Source of the DNA: Lethocerus indicus
Lineage: Eukaryota > Arthropoda > Insecta > Hemiptera > Belostomatidae
DNA length: 64,000 nt
NCBI GenBank assembly: GCA_019843655.1
Contig: JACDQD010000005.1
Location: 8,335,575-8,399,574, forward strand
Reading direction: 5' to 3'
The notes under the pieces are model-generated. The model saw only the letters and a program-made list of their open reading frames with translations, searched no databases and was not told the origin of the DNA. The position numbers and the translations under genes were made by a program. Positions 1 through 12,565 of the stretch are shown here, piece after piece. How positions within the stretch are numbered: position 1 is the stretch's first letter; every line of letters starts with the position of its first letter.

Positions 1-73
1 TTCCTAAGCGAGGTCTTCAGCTTGTAGCTCTTGCCGCACTCGCAGCTGTGGAAAGGAGCCGCGCCCGGCTGGC
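1..73 (-). CDS. lola: lola alternative 3' zinc-finger exon, cut by window edge
   Basis: On the minus strand a good acceptor (pyrimidine tract then CAG, ending at 74) is followed by an open frame reading GQPGAAPFHSCECGKSYKLK and then TSLR, where the window ends. The Cys-Glu-Cys-Gly-Lys-Ser-Tyr core is the start of a lola-family C2HC finger; the histidine, the fourth ligand and the second finger lie beyond position 1. The first cysteine pair is spaced C-x1-C rather than the usual C-x2-C, as in the plus-strand exon near 53.6 kb. The exon starts with two bases that finish a split codon, matching the phase 1 donor of the common exon at 44672. The exon is very GC-rich compared with the flanking sequence. 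I infer that it is a terminal exon giving a lola isoform its own DNA-binding specificity. Confidence 0.85.
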
Positions 74-172
74 CTGCAAAAGAAAACAGTCGGAGGATTG
101 TTACCGGAGGGGAACAAAAGGTTGAGAGAAGAAATATCTTGATCCCGATCGGTTGGAATAAATTCAAAACTA

Positions 173-446
173 GTTTAGAATACCTGTTTTGTGGTCTGAG
201 AGAGGTTGGAATACCGTAAATTTCGTGTTTCTGTCTCCACTCGCCCGTTTGCTCTTTTGCCAGACCGGTTTCGGCCGCTCGCCATCTTCAGCAGCGGTGT
301 TAGTCACGCCACTTTTGGAATTTTGTTTTTTTTTTGGGCATACTCACTGCACTGTCACTGCCACCTGTACTGCAACCAGCCGAAACCGGTCTAGCAAAAG
401 ACCAAACCAGCGAGAGGAGACAGAAACACACGAAATCTACGGTAAT
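173..446. mobile_element. foldback MITE with long inverted repeats (family FB), most complete copy
   Basis: Two arms of about 65 bp face each other: 212-275 (starting taccgtaaatttcg, ending gaccggtttcggc) and 379-444 (starting gccgaaaccggtc, ending cgaaatctacggta). They are near-perfect reverse complements around a centre of about 100 bp. The left side extends a further 35-40 bp (tgttttgtggtctg, then gaggttggaatacc), and this extension recurs in the copy at 843. The same arm recurs in six other places in the window. There is no coding capacity, so this is a non-autonomous DNA element. I could not fix a target-site duplication and therefore do not assign a superfamily. Confidence 0.75.
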
Positions 447-842
447 CAATTGCATTATTAAATGCAATTTTAATTTATAATATCACTGAGCAACAGGAGA
501 GCGACAGGATGTTTAGCGAAAATTCCTTAGCGCGTAGGCTACAGGCTAGATCGACCGAAGGGAGAAAACTGCACGAATCGTTTATGAATTCAGGTTTTTA
601 ACGAACTCCTCATGAATGGGCGACCTCGCGTTCAGAACGTATTCAACTTCCGGGAGCAAAAGCCTAACGGACAATATGCCAATGCAACGATTGTTGAAAA
701 CAAGAACATATCACCGCGGATGAGTGTTGAATCCAGACAAAATGGGACACTGAAAGATTGAAATTCTTCTGTTTCGGTATTCCAATTCAAAAAGAATAAA
801 TAGAATATCCCGGGCCGACTCTTCTATAAAGCTTACCATAAT

Positions 843-960
843 TAGTTTAACACACCTGTTTTGTGGTCTGCGAGGGGTTGGAATACCGTAGATTTGTTGT
901 GTTTCTGTCCCCTCTCGCTGGTTTGGTCTTTTGCTACTCTCTTTAGCAAAAGAGCAAATC
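843..960. mobile_element. foldback MITE FB, partial copy
   Basis: This copy matches the left end and left arm of the 173-446 copy: tgttttgtggtctg, gaggggttggaatacc, then the arm with ctctcgctggtttggtc. It breaks off at about 935 and is followed by a short reverse-oriented piece (agcaaaagagcaaatc). The centre and right arm are missing. Confidence 0.65.
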
Positions 961-3900
961 AACGGTTACCATAGTTATTTTTTCAAACAATTCTATTCGA
1001 ACCTAAGCTAGACCGGCTTCGGCGCTATCTCTTCGGGTTATACAACTATAAACGGGAAAGAAACCCGTTTATGCTTGAGCTAAGCTCATTTTATCTGATT
1101 TAATCAAGAGCACTAAACAAAAAAATAAAATAAAAGACAATTACCTTCGTATAACAGCCGTCGTCCTCAGGAGCAGCAGGAGGTGCAACGCAACTTCTAC
1201 CGACGGAGAGGACTAAGGAGCGCGGAGCCGGTGAAGTTTTACAACTCCGAAAAATTCCATATTTCTTAAAAAAAAACGCTAGCTGAAATAAAAACAATTA
1301 CGAAAAAAATGTATAACAATATAACTTTATTGCAATCACCATTCGGACAAGTCGAACGAAGTTAGTATTCTGTATGAGATACAGTACACACTCGAAATTA
1401 TATTCGGAATATCCTGCATTAAAACACGTCAAACATTAAAATTCAAATTTTCCCAATACGGTAACAGTACTCTACAGTAAAGTATTGTAGAGTCAATAAA
1501 TGTAATTTGTTGTACGATATTGTAAATTAATCAAACGAGGTATAATTTTTTCAAGACGATTAATTCATATACGATTTAAACTGAATTTATTCCATTTTTT
1601 CTTACTTTATTCTCCCTCCCCCCTTATCACTCTCTCTCTGTCTCTGTCTCTTTCCCATCGCCTTCTTCAATCTCCGAGAGAAAAGATAGCGCAGCGCTTA
1701 TCTACCCTAATTTTGTAACGACAAATAATCTGAAGGTTAACAAGTCTTGTAGACGAAACGTGACTTTGTACACTTGTGCTATCAGCACATATCAGTGATT
1801 GCTCTTAATGAATTTTTCACGAACGCCTCTCCTCTTTATATTTTTTATTTCAAGAATTGAGTCGAAAAAAACTTCTTTTTTCTTTTTTGTTTTAACTCCA
1901 ATAAAATTAATTAAAACCGCAGACTCAAATAAGAGCGCAAGCAGTAAATAGTCATTCTTGATATCGAAATTTGCAATGCCTCGAACCCCTGAAGAAACTT
2001 GTCTTCAGTTGCGAATTTCAGATTTGAGGTCACAGTTTCGTCCGGAACCTATTTTTGAGCGTTTCTCCGGCCCCCGCCACAACAGTAAGCCGTGTAAACG
2101 GATACAGTGAGCTCTTGCATGTATATATACAGTGCTGTTGAAAGTTGTACTGTTGGCGGAATGCTACTGAGGCGGGCGAAGGGCCGGAACACGGAGGGAC
2201 AGTGGCGCGAGATGAATTCAGCCCCAGATTTGCGGTGATAAAAACTCAAAATCAAAGTATTCAGAAAACTTCGTAGAGCGAGAACGCTCGGTCCGAGTAT
2301 CGGTTTAATTGAAACCGGTTTTTCGATATGAATTCGGGAATGAAAAATAACGCCAGACACACAGTGTAACTATCAACAAGAGGTATATTTCCAACAGTTT
2401 TTTTTGTTTTCTGAATATAATTAATAATATACGTATACTTGTAATAAAACTTACACTATAAGGCCATCATTTTCCGCACAGTCTGAGCAATGGAGTATTA
2501 ACTGATTGCAATATTGAGTAAGCGATCATCAACATCTTCTTCAACATCATTATTATTATTATTATTATTTACAATGACTCAAATATCGAAGTAACTATAT
2601 ATTTTCAAGAAAAGAAACCTTAGGAACTTAACAGTAACTTTGGTACAATTTGTTTCGTATTCGTTTAACATTTTGTGTTTTCTTTGTTTCTCTTATTTGT
2701 GCAAATTAAATGTGCTGTTTTTTTCTCTTTCATTCGCTCTTCCGGCAATAAGTTAACAAGTTAAAAATTCCCTGAATAATTGTGTTTCATATATATTTTT
2801 TTTCTATTACTAATTAAATTTAAACATTACACCCTAATAAAAAAAAATGAAAGAAGAAAAAACATTATAAATACAAATAATAACAATAAATGCGAAAACA
2901 GGCAAGCAGTTCTGAAACCTATTTCTTGTACGCACCTATCTTTATAATTAACAATCTTATTGCAAAGCAATTACATTTTCGAAAGTACTAGCCTAATAAT
3001 TAAACATCTAGTAAAAATAAAACATGGTCCCATTTATCTCTTTTTTTAAACTCCTTTATAACATCTGAAACCATAAAACACCGATCGAAATTAATTAAAA
3101 ACTTTCCACGACTTAAAACGGTTCGACCGACTACAATAAATATGATATATATATATATATATACTTCTTTTTCTTTTCGGTACGGAGAACAACTGGGCTC
3201 ATTTATATTATCAACTCGAGTAATAATAAATATAACTATTATAAATACATAATATCTATATATATATATATATGGAGGTAAATATGTAAATTGTGAAGTC
3301 AAAAGGCACATGAGTTTTCAGTTACACAACTATTATTCTGGTAACTCTTGAGTGTGACAATTAAAAACAGGACCTGACGACTGAAACTGGCAAAAAATTA
3401 TGTTTGTTAACAGTTTTTTTGGCGATATTTGTACTTGGTTTTGTATTATAGACTGGTTTCTTATTTAGTTTTTAGTATATATTTATGTCTAGTGGCAGTT
3501 ATCGGTCTCAGTAAAGCTTTAAACGAGGAACTATTTTAAACTATTTCCTAACCGCTAATTCCCAACTACTAAATCCACCAAAAAAAAACAAGCCCAAACT
3601 AAACATATACGTTTTTTTATAATTTTTTCATTCTAATTTTTTTACCTAATCGTATACAAAACTGTCAACTACATATAATAATAATAATAATATTTCTTCA
3701 TAGACACAATAATATTTTTTTTCTCTAATATAAATTTCTTATTCGAACACATGCAATAATAAAATAACAACAATAGATATAATAATTTTTCACCATCTTT
3801 GCAAATATATATCGAAAATATAAAATAACTCTCTACTGGAGAGCTATGTTATGTATACATAATTTAACTATTTTACAACTTTCATCAGAAGAAATACCAA

Positions 3901-4339
3901 AATATCGACCGCCAATGCCAAACTCAAATTTGTCTTTGATTCCACCAGATATTACTGCCCGTTAATATTTAGAAAACAGTGTTATTCAAATATGAATATT
4001 TACGTTATTAAAAGGAATCCGAATAGTCAAAAATCCGGTTTCAAGTTGACGCCAATTTTGGAATCGTTGCCGGAACAATTTCAAAAACGGTACACCTTCT
4101 TCGCGTATGCAATCAAAGTTTTTAAGTTCAACATTGTCCGGCCCGAAATCTAGTTTTTTTTTCAAGAACATCGTATCCTCCCCATTTGAAAAAAACAATT
4201 GTAAAATACAACAAAACGCAGTTTTGGAAGCACGGTCAACTATTTCTATTATTACAGTAAAATATTCCCATTTTTTACGCATTGTTACATGTGTAAATAC
4301 ATACCCTGCGCATAGTTCATAAACATATATTTATATATA

Positions 4340-4341
<2 letters not shown>

Positions 4342-4387
<46 letters not shown>
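4342..4387. repeat. (TA)n microsatellite
   Basis: An uninterrupted TA dinucleotide run of about 46 bp, directly seen. Shorter TA runs sit at about 3141-3165 and 3256-3272. Confidence 0.95.
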
Positions 4388-4390
<3 letters not shown>

Positions 4391-7034
4391 CTCTAAAAAT
4401 ATATTTGTACTTATAAAGATTGGTTTAATAAACTCTGATTTAAAAAAAAAACTACACTGAGGAACAGGTTTAATATCAATAAGTTTCAGAGAACACAGGC
4501 AGTGGAAAATTTCATATCGATGAAAGACCACCGCACTACTACCGCCATTTGTGTTCAATGAATTTTTTTAACAGTTTCAATTCGCGAAAAGGTTAAAAAA
4601 ACAAAAACAATATCTAATCAAGAAAAGGTGTTTTGACGATTCCAACAAAGAAAAAAAAAGGAAATGAGGCTCTAATAAACAAACAATCGACGGTCAGAAA
4701 AATCATCCATCCTTCTTATTGTTATATCTTTTCTCGAATTTTTTAAGACCGGCAAAACCACTCATCCTATTAGTGGAAACACTCTTAAACACTGAGAGTG
4801 AACATTGTTTCAAAAATTTATTGGTTTAGGAACTAAAACTGATTAAAACAATGGAATACAAACTTTAGTGGACTACTACATTTTAAATACAACATATATA
4901 TATATGTATATAGTAAGATTAAATCTTTTTCTATATTAAAAATAACCACTGTCCAAACCACTTAGGTTTCAGTATTTTTTTCAAAATTTACAAAGATATT
5001 CTTTAGTTACAAAATATAACAGCAATCGTCCGATATATTATTTTTTACATAAAAAAATCCCCCATTTGCTTTATAATAAAAATATTTCATATCCAAAAAC
5101 GCGTATATTTGGGAGTCCCTAAGGATACGAACATGCTTGAGGTAATTTTAATGAAATAATAAATCCTGAAAATTTATCAAAATATACCCGTCAACCGTCT
5201 TTGATATATAAAAATTCAATATTAGTTTCCACGGTCGGAAAAGTATTCAACGGCCTAGATTTATATTCTGAGGAAAAAACCGATGCGTATTTGTGCTCCA
5301 GTTCATTTTTTAAAATAAATTAACAAAATTATAAACAATTAATTACAAATAGGCCGAAACAAACAGTTCGGCCGAACAACAGGAGAAAATGTCGGTTTCC
5401 GACAAGACTAATTTGGTTTCATTTATTGTATTTTCCCCTTTTTTTCCCCGATCCTACATTTTGATCAGTTCTAACTACAGGTTAAATTAATTAAAATATA
5501 TATATTTATTTATATTATTATTATTATTATTATGAGGTCACAATAGGAACAAAGTGAGAACTGTCTAAAGACTAAGTAATGGTCGGTAATGCACTTAGGT
5601 TTTCTTCTTTTTCCAGACACGTGTATTTTGTACTACGATTTAACAAAAAATTCATATATATATTACTGCATTGTGCGCACGTTCAAATTTGATATTTCGG
5701 CCCTTTCCGTCGGACCGGAGAGGATGGCGAAAACGGATCGGGGTGGGAAAACCCCACCGGTCGGCTCCTCACTCTCCGGTTCCATCGCTAGGGGTTCGGG
5801 CGAATCAAACGGAAAAATGCTCCCCGAGAAGGAGAAATTCAACAGGTTCCCTTCGGGAATTGGACTGCGAGTCCAATTGTCGACGGGGCGCGCGTTCTCT
5901 TTGCCACACGGTTCTTTGGTTCTAGACGAAAATTGGGATAAGAGTTGCCGACGAAATTTGGCAACGAACTGTTGTTCGGGGGTCCGGGCCGGAGGAAACC
6001 GAAAGCCCGGAAATGCGCGGTGTCGCTCGCTACCTTCTCTGGAAATCAATCAACGCGAAATACCATCATTCAGAAAAACAGAATTTGTAAATACGAAAAG
6101 AAAAATTTTGAAACTTCAAGCTGCGAAATTGTATGCGTGTATTAACCGAGCCCGAATTCGCTGACTGTATCGCGCGTTGAGCAAGCACGATTCACAGAAT
6201 GTGCAGAAAACAGTTCGAGAATCGCTGCGGGCTTTGTTCACACAATTCGCGTCCTAACCGTTTATTGTAAAATATTTATTTTTAGGTTTTTAAATCCGAA
6301 CTGTGATTTGATTCGAAAATCCAATGTTGATTATTCCAGAGACAAGTTTTCTTTTTTGTCGCCACCGCTCTCAAGACGGTAAAGGATATATCCATCTCCC
6401 CCCAAATAACTGTCGCTCATTTTATTTATTTTTTACGGGGTAACAAAGCGAGCGAGGAATAATAATAAACTTGAGTATAGAAATTTAAAAAAAAACATAA
6501 TCCAACCCTGACGACTTTGTCGAATTCCGAAAACATGACAACGAAATTGGCCCCAAACGAATTTCTCCGTATTTGCGAAAAGCTTGAAATATCGCCAGAT
6601 ATTATACATACGGATCCAATCATAGTAATAGCAGTTGTACTATTAGAAAAGAGGGTTTTATCGCCTCAGAAAATGTTTTTCAGAAAATGAAAAGTGGTTT
6701 AAAATTAAAGGATATTTTCCTCGATTCAACGAAGTTCTTTGTTCGATACGGCCGTTCCGGATCGGGCTCAGGACTACAGCGATTCGGGGGATAAACGATT
6801 CCTCGTTATTTCCTGACATTTTTTTTCTTGCGCACGACTTTCATCGAAACTCGCCGCGAATTTTATCGAAGGTGAAAGTTTTCATGGAGTGCGGACCGTA
6901 CTGGATGATCCCGATTTGAGAACAACGCGCGGTGGAAAGACCGATGAGTTTTGAAAAGACGAAAAGCAATTGGCCGCGTTCCAAAAAGAAAAAAAACCAA
7001 CATGGCGAAAATGAACAAAACGAAGGGGCGTAAT

Positions 7035-7070
<36 letters not shown>

Positions 7071-7928
7071 TTCATTCTCCCGCGCTTATAATCGCCTTTT
7101 TTGGCAACGTCCGGAATTCGCCGAGAGCCAAGTCAATTGCGTTACAATCGGCCTTAAACGGTGTAAGTCCTCGCCTGTTACATATGCGAAAAATAAATCG
7201 TAAAGCCGTAAAGGATTTTTACTTCGTTACATTTGACCGAGGGCATTAGGGGTCCTCGGATTTCAGTCAAAGATGTAGGCCGGTGAGAATCGTCTTCGAG
7301 TAGCTTCCCCAAATTGGACGGACGAATTTTCGTTCGAGTAATACCAATAGGAACGCGAATATTTCGGACACTTTAGTGAAGAATAATTCGAAATCGCGTC
7401 AGAAAGGTCCTAACGGATAAATTGAAAAAAAATCCGTTCTTCCCGAAAACGGACGAAAAAATCGGACCGCAACTGAAAATTAAATTAATAAAATGCATCC
7501 AGACGTCCGCAAAAACCAATAAACTCTCTTCACATTTCAATATTTTTCTTCGGACTTTTACTAAATACACACACACGCTATTTATCGATTTCAATTGTTG
7601 GTATTGTAAGATTTGATAAATGTAATAAAAATCATTATTACCTGTAATAAAAAAATCGTATTTTTCGTATGTAATATTTTTTCTGTACATAATAGGGAAA
7701 TAATATATATTTTTTAAACAAGTTGTAAGCGGGACAGTATTTATGAAATTAGATCGTTACGAAAACCGAGGGGGGGGGGCGTAACCACCGCGTTACGCGT
7801 GGACACGAGGCGCGGGAAACCTCTGAATAGCGCGCGAGCTGAAGAAGCGCCGATCGGAGCGTAACCGAAAGAACAAAGAACTGTTGGGACAGGGAGGAGA
7901 AGAAGGAGGAGAAGGGTGGGGTCGTCCG

Positions 7929-8332
7929 CTAGTTCTTGTACTGAAGCGTCTGGTCGGGTTTGTGGGCCCGGGCGATGTGCAGCATCAGGTTGTATCTCTG
8001 TTTGGTCTTCCTCGGGCAGTAGGGGCAGTGGAACTGGGGCTCTTTGCCGCACTCGAGCCGCATGTGCCGCCTGAGCGTGTGCTGGCTGCTGTAGCACTTG
8101 TGGCAGTTGGGGCACTGTATGCTCGAGCGCTGCTGCTGCTGCTGTTGCTGCTGATGGAGGCCCTGCTGCTGCTGCTGCTGGTGCTGGTGGTGGTGGTGGT
8201 GGGCCGGCAGCTGGCCCGGGTGCGGCACCGTCACTGTCGTGTTCAGCCTGGCCATGTAAGTGTTCACAGCCTTCAGCGAGGCGACCAGCGGCCGCGACAA
8301 CAGTTTCGGCGGGTACCTCTCGTATGACGCTT
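7929..8332 (-). CDS. lola: lola alternative terminal exon with paired C2HC/C2H2 zinc fingers
   Basis: This exon has an acceptor (TTTTTCCACAG, ending at 8333) followed by two bases and 134 codons including the stop TAG at 7929-7931. The first 40 or so residues are unremarkable (ASYERYPPKLL). A low-complexity stretch follows, with a His run and two Gln runs. The zinc fingers come next: finger 1 has CPNC, 12 residues, H, 4 residues, C (a C2HC finger), then the linker GKEPQFH. Finger 2 has CPYC, 12 residues, H, 4 residues, H. This C2HC plus C2H2 pair with a GKEP linker is the hallmark of lola isoforms. The acceptor phase matches the common exon donor at 44672. Spliced directly to the common exons it gives about 458 residues, a nuclear DNA-binding isoform. 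Each lola terminal exon gives different DNA targets; the role in axon guidance is known from Drosophila. Confidence 0.95.
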
Positions 8333-8693
8333 CTGTGGAAAAACAGACCACAATCCGTTTATCAGCCGCATTTTCTCTCGCTTCTTTTTTTGTGTGTTTG
8401 TTTATACATTTCTGTTCGACGTCCAGACAATAAATATGTTATTATTTCGTCAACCCCACATTTCACAATACACCCTCCATCCACAGAGCAATATAAAAAA
8501 ATATATATAAAAATGTATGTATATAAAAAAAGTGCCCACACGAAAAGATTCCTACTGGAAAAGCAGTGGCGTAAGCGTAACACGTACTCGGCGTTCGATT
8601 TGGAACGCCCGAATTGAAAATTAAACCGGCATACTCCCTACGAAGAAAGATCGACAGAAATAACATCCAAAAATTAAAAATTATTTTTTTAGT

Positions 8694-8757
8694 ATTGAGA
8701 GCGAAACTTCCACAAATGCCGCTCAGAACGGAAATTGAACTGAAAGAAAAGACGGAC
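8694..8757 (+). repeat. dispersed repeat R2 (attgagagcgaaactt core)
   Basis: The core attgagagcgaaacttcc and the following 30 bases resemble stretches at 18158 and 21540 on the plus strand and 25831-25869 on the minus strand. It is probably a fragment of an interspersed element. Its boundaries and class are unknown. Confidence 0.4.
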
Positions 8758-9188
8758 AAACAAAAAACTATCCCCTAGATATGCGTTTAGAGAAAGGGTA
8801 TAGTGTGATTAATGCGCGAGTCCGAAGCATGGGCTGGCTGGCCTAGTATACGGGGAACGCGAAGACACATTTTATTCGAAAGTGCGTACCGGGAATCGCG
8901 GCGGCTTAAGTTTTATTCGATCCTGTCTCCACGTTATAGCTTTCGCTTTTCGTTTTTTGGCCTCAAATCACTTCGCGTAAGTAGTAGGCCCGACCGGAAC
9001 ATTTCAGACTGCCGAAAGTCAGAGAGCAAGCGGTAATCGAGCGGCAGGGGGGTTTTCTGTTGCCCTCAAAAGAAAAATCTTTCAAAACGGCTCTCGCTAT
9101 TTCAGTGAAATTCCTACCGGAAACAGTCGGCGCGATCATTCCGGTATATGAAAAATGATAATAACTCGCGCCGCAGCGGAGACGAAAC

Positions 9189-9215
9189 AGAGAGAGAGAA
9201 AGAGAGAGAGTGAGA

Positions 9216-9270
<55 letters not shown>
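9189..9270. repeat. (GA)n microsatellite
   Basis: About 80 bp of nearly pure GA dinucleotide with a few interruptions, directly seen. Confidence 0.95.
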
Positions 9271-9272
<2 letters not shown>

Positions 9273-11934
9273 AATATTATCGCCGAGACTTAGTCGGGTG
9301 GTGACATCAACGCGTGATTAGGAATTCGCTCGGCGTTTAGTTTAGGCCCAAAACAAACACACACGCACACACACACACGCATCGTCTCCAGAAGCGACCC
9401 AAACTCACGATAAAATGTTCTCAGAAACGGCGCTTTCGAAACGCGAAAAATCGTCTAGTGAAAAATGAATTTCCCTTTTGTACGGAATAAATGAGCCCGC
9501 CTCTGCCAAAAATTTGACCCAGTTCAAAGCGACAGAAATAGCGTTGAGCGCGATCTTTTACATGTTTGTTACACCTTTTATTCTGGCCGAAGCTAGTTGG
9601 AACAAAAGGCCGATGGAGGAATGTATAATAATTAGGGCGTTTTTCAGTGGTCTCAATGTTAATATTTTTTCATAAATATTTATGTTTCTTAACTGTGCCA
9701 TAAATGGGTGGCTTCTTTATACTTTATAAGTAAGTGATATAAAAAATAATCTGTGCCGCAATTCTACCCGTGACTATAAAGTATGACTGTAAAATAAATA
9801 AAGAACAATATGCGGTATGATTCCCAAATAAACTTTAATGGTACCTCGTTCTGAATTTTCGGTAATGAAGATATTGGGGATTTGTTATTTGCAATAGTTA
9901 CAGACTGGACGTGATCCTTTGTTGAGAGATACTGATTTGTCAATTGCGTATGTCCCGTTTTAAATTTAAGGCCTCAATAAAAGTTTAATAAATGGCGACA
10001 ATAAAAACTCAAATCGTGGAGCCATTTCGACGCACTTTTTTCATATAAACGACAATACCCCCCCACCCTCTTCTAACGCCGTTTCGGAAGCTCGCAAACG
10101 GTTCATAAATATACATATACACACACACACACATCACTAAGAGCGGTCAAAAATTAACTTCATTTATTTCAACAAATCAGAGTACACCAGCGTTCCAGTT
10201 ACGCCACTGCTTAAAGAAAAACCGCCAAGAAATCCGCTATTTACAATTTACCGTCGTAATAAAATCAGAAACTCTACTACATTTCCTTTCAACAGAGAGA
10301 CAAAATAGAAAAAAAGTGAAACAAGAAATGTTGATAGAAACAAACTGCATTTCGTTAAGAGCCCATTGGGAGCCGAACAACATTTTCATTTTGCTCGTTT
10401 TCCGTAATCGTTATTTTCTTTTTCTGTTCCTTTTCGGTGTTGTTCTTTGAAAAAAAAGCGCAATTCGGAAAGCGAACTCTGCAGAGCACAGCAGCCGCGG
10501 CTGTTCTGAAACCCTCATGCGCATGCAAAACTAACTGCCTTTCTTGTTATAATTTACATTTATGACTGTGTATTTTCTCTTTTAACTTTTTTTTCCTTTC
10601 ATCCTTTTTATACACGGACTCGATTGAGAAGAGAAAAGAAGAACAGCAAAACAAAAGAAGGCAACGGCTGGAGTCGTTCGGGCCAACGAGAGCTATAAAC
10701 GGTATCATCCGTCTTGGGTCTTGGGTGTCGTCCCTTTTGGGGGTGGGGGGCCGCCGGGACACTTCCGGTAACGGGGATGCTTTCCCGAGGCTGAAAACAG
10801 AGAACGGTCACCTTCCTCCGGCCCGCTTCAACAATTCTTCCGGCGAATCGTCCAAACAATCTTCTTCGCCGAAGGAGAGGACGAGAATTCTGACTGATTT
10901 TTATGCCGTCGAAGAGTATCCTTGATCCTGCCAGTATAGGGTCCACTTTTTTTTTGGAGATTGGAGAATTAGATTGTACACACATGATATTTATTGGCAA
11001 TATATATAATAAATATTGTATAAGAAAATGTTAATAATTGCGATGACAGGAACTAATCTGTACCAAATAAACGCTATTGTTTATTGCTTAAACTTTTCGA
11101 ATTTCACTCTAATAAACGCTAATTATTCGTTCATTTCATGCGTGCAAACAAGATAAATTTACGATTCGTGTGCAGTGGACATCATCTACTGTTGACTGTT
11201 GCAAGTAATAAAATAATAAACACAAGTATTTTAATACGTTTCGCGAAGAATATCTTTCTACGCTACTGACTGCCACTGTCGACGGGGAGAAGCCGAAAAT
11301 CCGGGACGGATAATGGTAGGAACGATTATTGCGGTCCCTTAAATTGGTACGTCCACTGTCATTAATTACATTAATAATCCGCTTCTATTTGATACGGATG
11401 ATTCGGAGCAGGCTGGGAAAAAACAGTACTTCTGTATGATCGTGACGTTATAGCGCATAAAACACATCGCAAATCGAACCCGAGTTAAAGACGATCCTGT
11501 GGAATTTCCCTCCCTTATTCCTTTCATGGGGATAATATTAAATTTGTAATATGAACTTAATAAATACCCTTTAAGTGATTTTTTTCACTTATAGTACCGT
11601 AAAATATTTTCCAAACCCTCACTCCAGGAAAGTGTTCCTTTCTTCGGGAAAAGTTTCCAGAAGTACCTTTACATTTGCGGGATAGAATGTATTCTATTAA
11701 ACTGCGACTAATAGTCGGGTCGGATGGGGAAGCGAGCCTTTCGAGAATTCAGCTATTTACCAGATGTTTCAGTAGAAGACTGGGACGACGGCGATGACGA
11801 ACGCACGGTTTCTATATTTAAACGATGCGTCGCAAAACAATAATTCGACAGCCCCACTGCATCATCACTGTACGTAACGCATCGCACCCGCATGACGTTA
11901 CACGCGGTTTCAGATAAGGTCGACAAGTCCGATA

Positions 11935-12565
11935 TCCCAAAACCCTGGCGGAGCATCCCCAAAAAGGATATCTATCTTCCTTAAACACGTGGAATCCCCA
12001 TATTCGACTCAAAAGAATCGACTTAAACCGAAAATTTGGACTTTTAAGACCATTACTAAAACGGACATCAAAATTGACCTCAGTAACAAAATGACTATAT
12101 ACAAAGCGATACTTAAACCGACACGGACATAGGGTATAGAGCTATGGGGTTCCACCGAGACATCCGACATCGCTCGCATCCAGAGATTCCAGTCAAAAGT
12201 CCTTCGTACCATCCTTAATGCTCCCCCGTATGTTTTTAACCACACAATCCACCATGACCTCAACATGCCGACAGTCAACGAAGTCGCAAAATCCCGGTTC
12301 CCGAAGTTCCACTCCCGCCTTTCTCCTCATCCTAATCCACTCGTTCAGTCCCTTTCCTCTCTTACCCATCCATTAACCCCCCCGCGTCGGTTTAAGTGCC
12401 GCTGGCCTAGAGATCTTCGTAGCCCTTAGACCATAATTGTTCTTGTGTCAAAAGTGCCATCATTGGGTGGTTTCTTTTATCACGAAATACATGTGAAAAA
12501 AATACATACAGCATTTGTACTTATAACATTCAATGTTGATTGTACAAAATAAAAAAAGGTTAAAC
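11935..12565 (+). pseudogene. 5'-truncated jockey-like non-LTR retrotransposon (reverse transcriptase C-terminal end and 3' UTR)
   Basis: In the frame covering about 11987-12429 the translation reads TWNPHIRLKRIDLNRKFG, then a segment ending YKAILKPTRT, an in-frame stop (TAG), GIELWGST, IARIQRFQSKVLRTILNAPP and HHDLNMPTVNEVAKSRF, stopping at about 12429. The order K-x-ILKP, G-x-x-LWG, IQRFQ-KxLR, NAP-Y and HxDL-x-x-PTVxE is the characteristic C-terminal end of jockey-clade ORF2. The internal stop and missing 5' part show it is dead. A 3' UTR of about 120 bp follows (ttgtgtcaaaagtgcc to a TGTACAAAATAAA end). The same UTR lies inverted at 40793-40930, so both derive from one family. It sits in sense orientation relative to the plus strand, antisense to lola. 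Confidence 0.8.

Larger units (their letters stand above)
74..7928. other. lola intron and 3' flank between alternative exons, no gene recognised
   Basis: No coding gene is supported here. The first kilobase contains two pieces of the foldback MITE family. From about 1.3 to 5.6 kb the DNA is AT-rich with TA microsatellites near 3141, 3256 and 4342 and several ATT repeats. From 5.7 to 7.4 kb it becomes GC- and CpG-rich, with overlapping open frames on both strands (longest 5589-6164 plus and 5663-6049 minus) that match nothing I recognise. A TTTATTTATT stretch at 6421 gives AATAAA on the minus strand and could be a distal poly(A) signal for the 7929-8332 exon, although it lies 1.5 kb past its stop codon. 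Confidence 0.6.

Noticed and set aside
1141..1200. Possible small minus-strand exon (reads SCVAPPAAPEDDGCYTK before a GTAATT donor)
   Set aside because: The acceptor is weak, and its end phases (2 and 0) fit neither the common donor nor the downstream finger exon.
4331..4558. Minus-strand open frame ending in an IYIY repeat
   Set aside because: Translated TA microsatellite with no domain; the same applies to the frames at 34823-35119 and 3000-3311.
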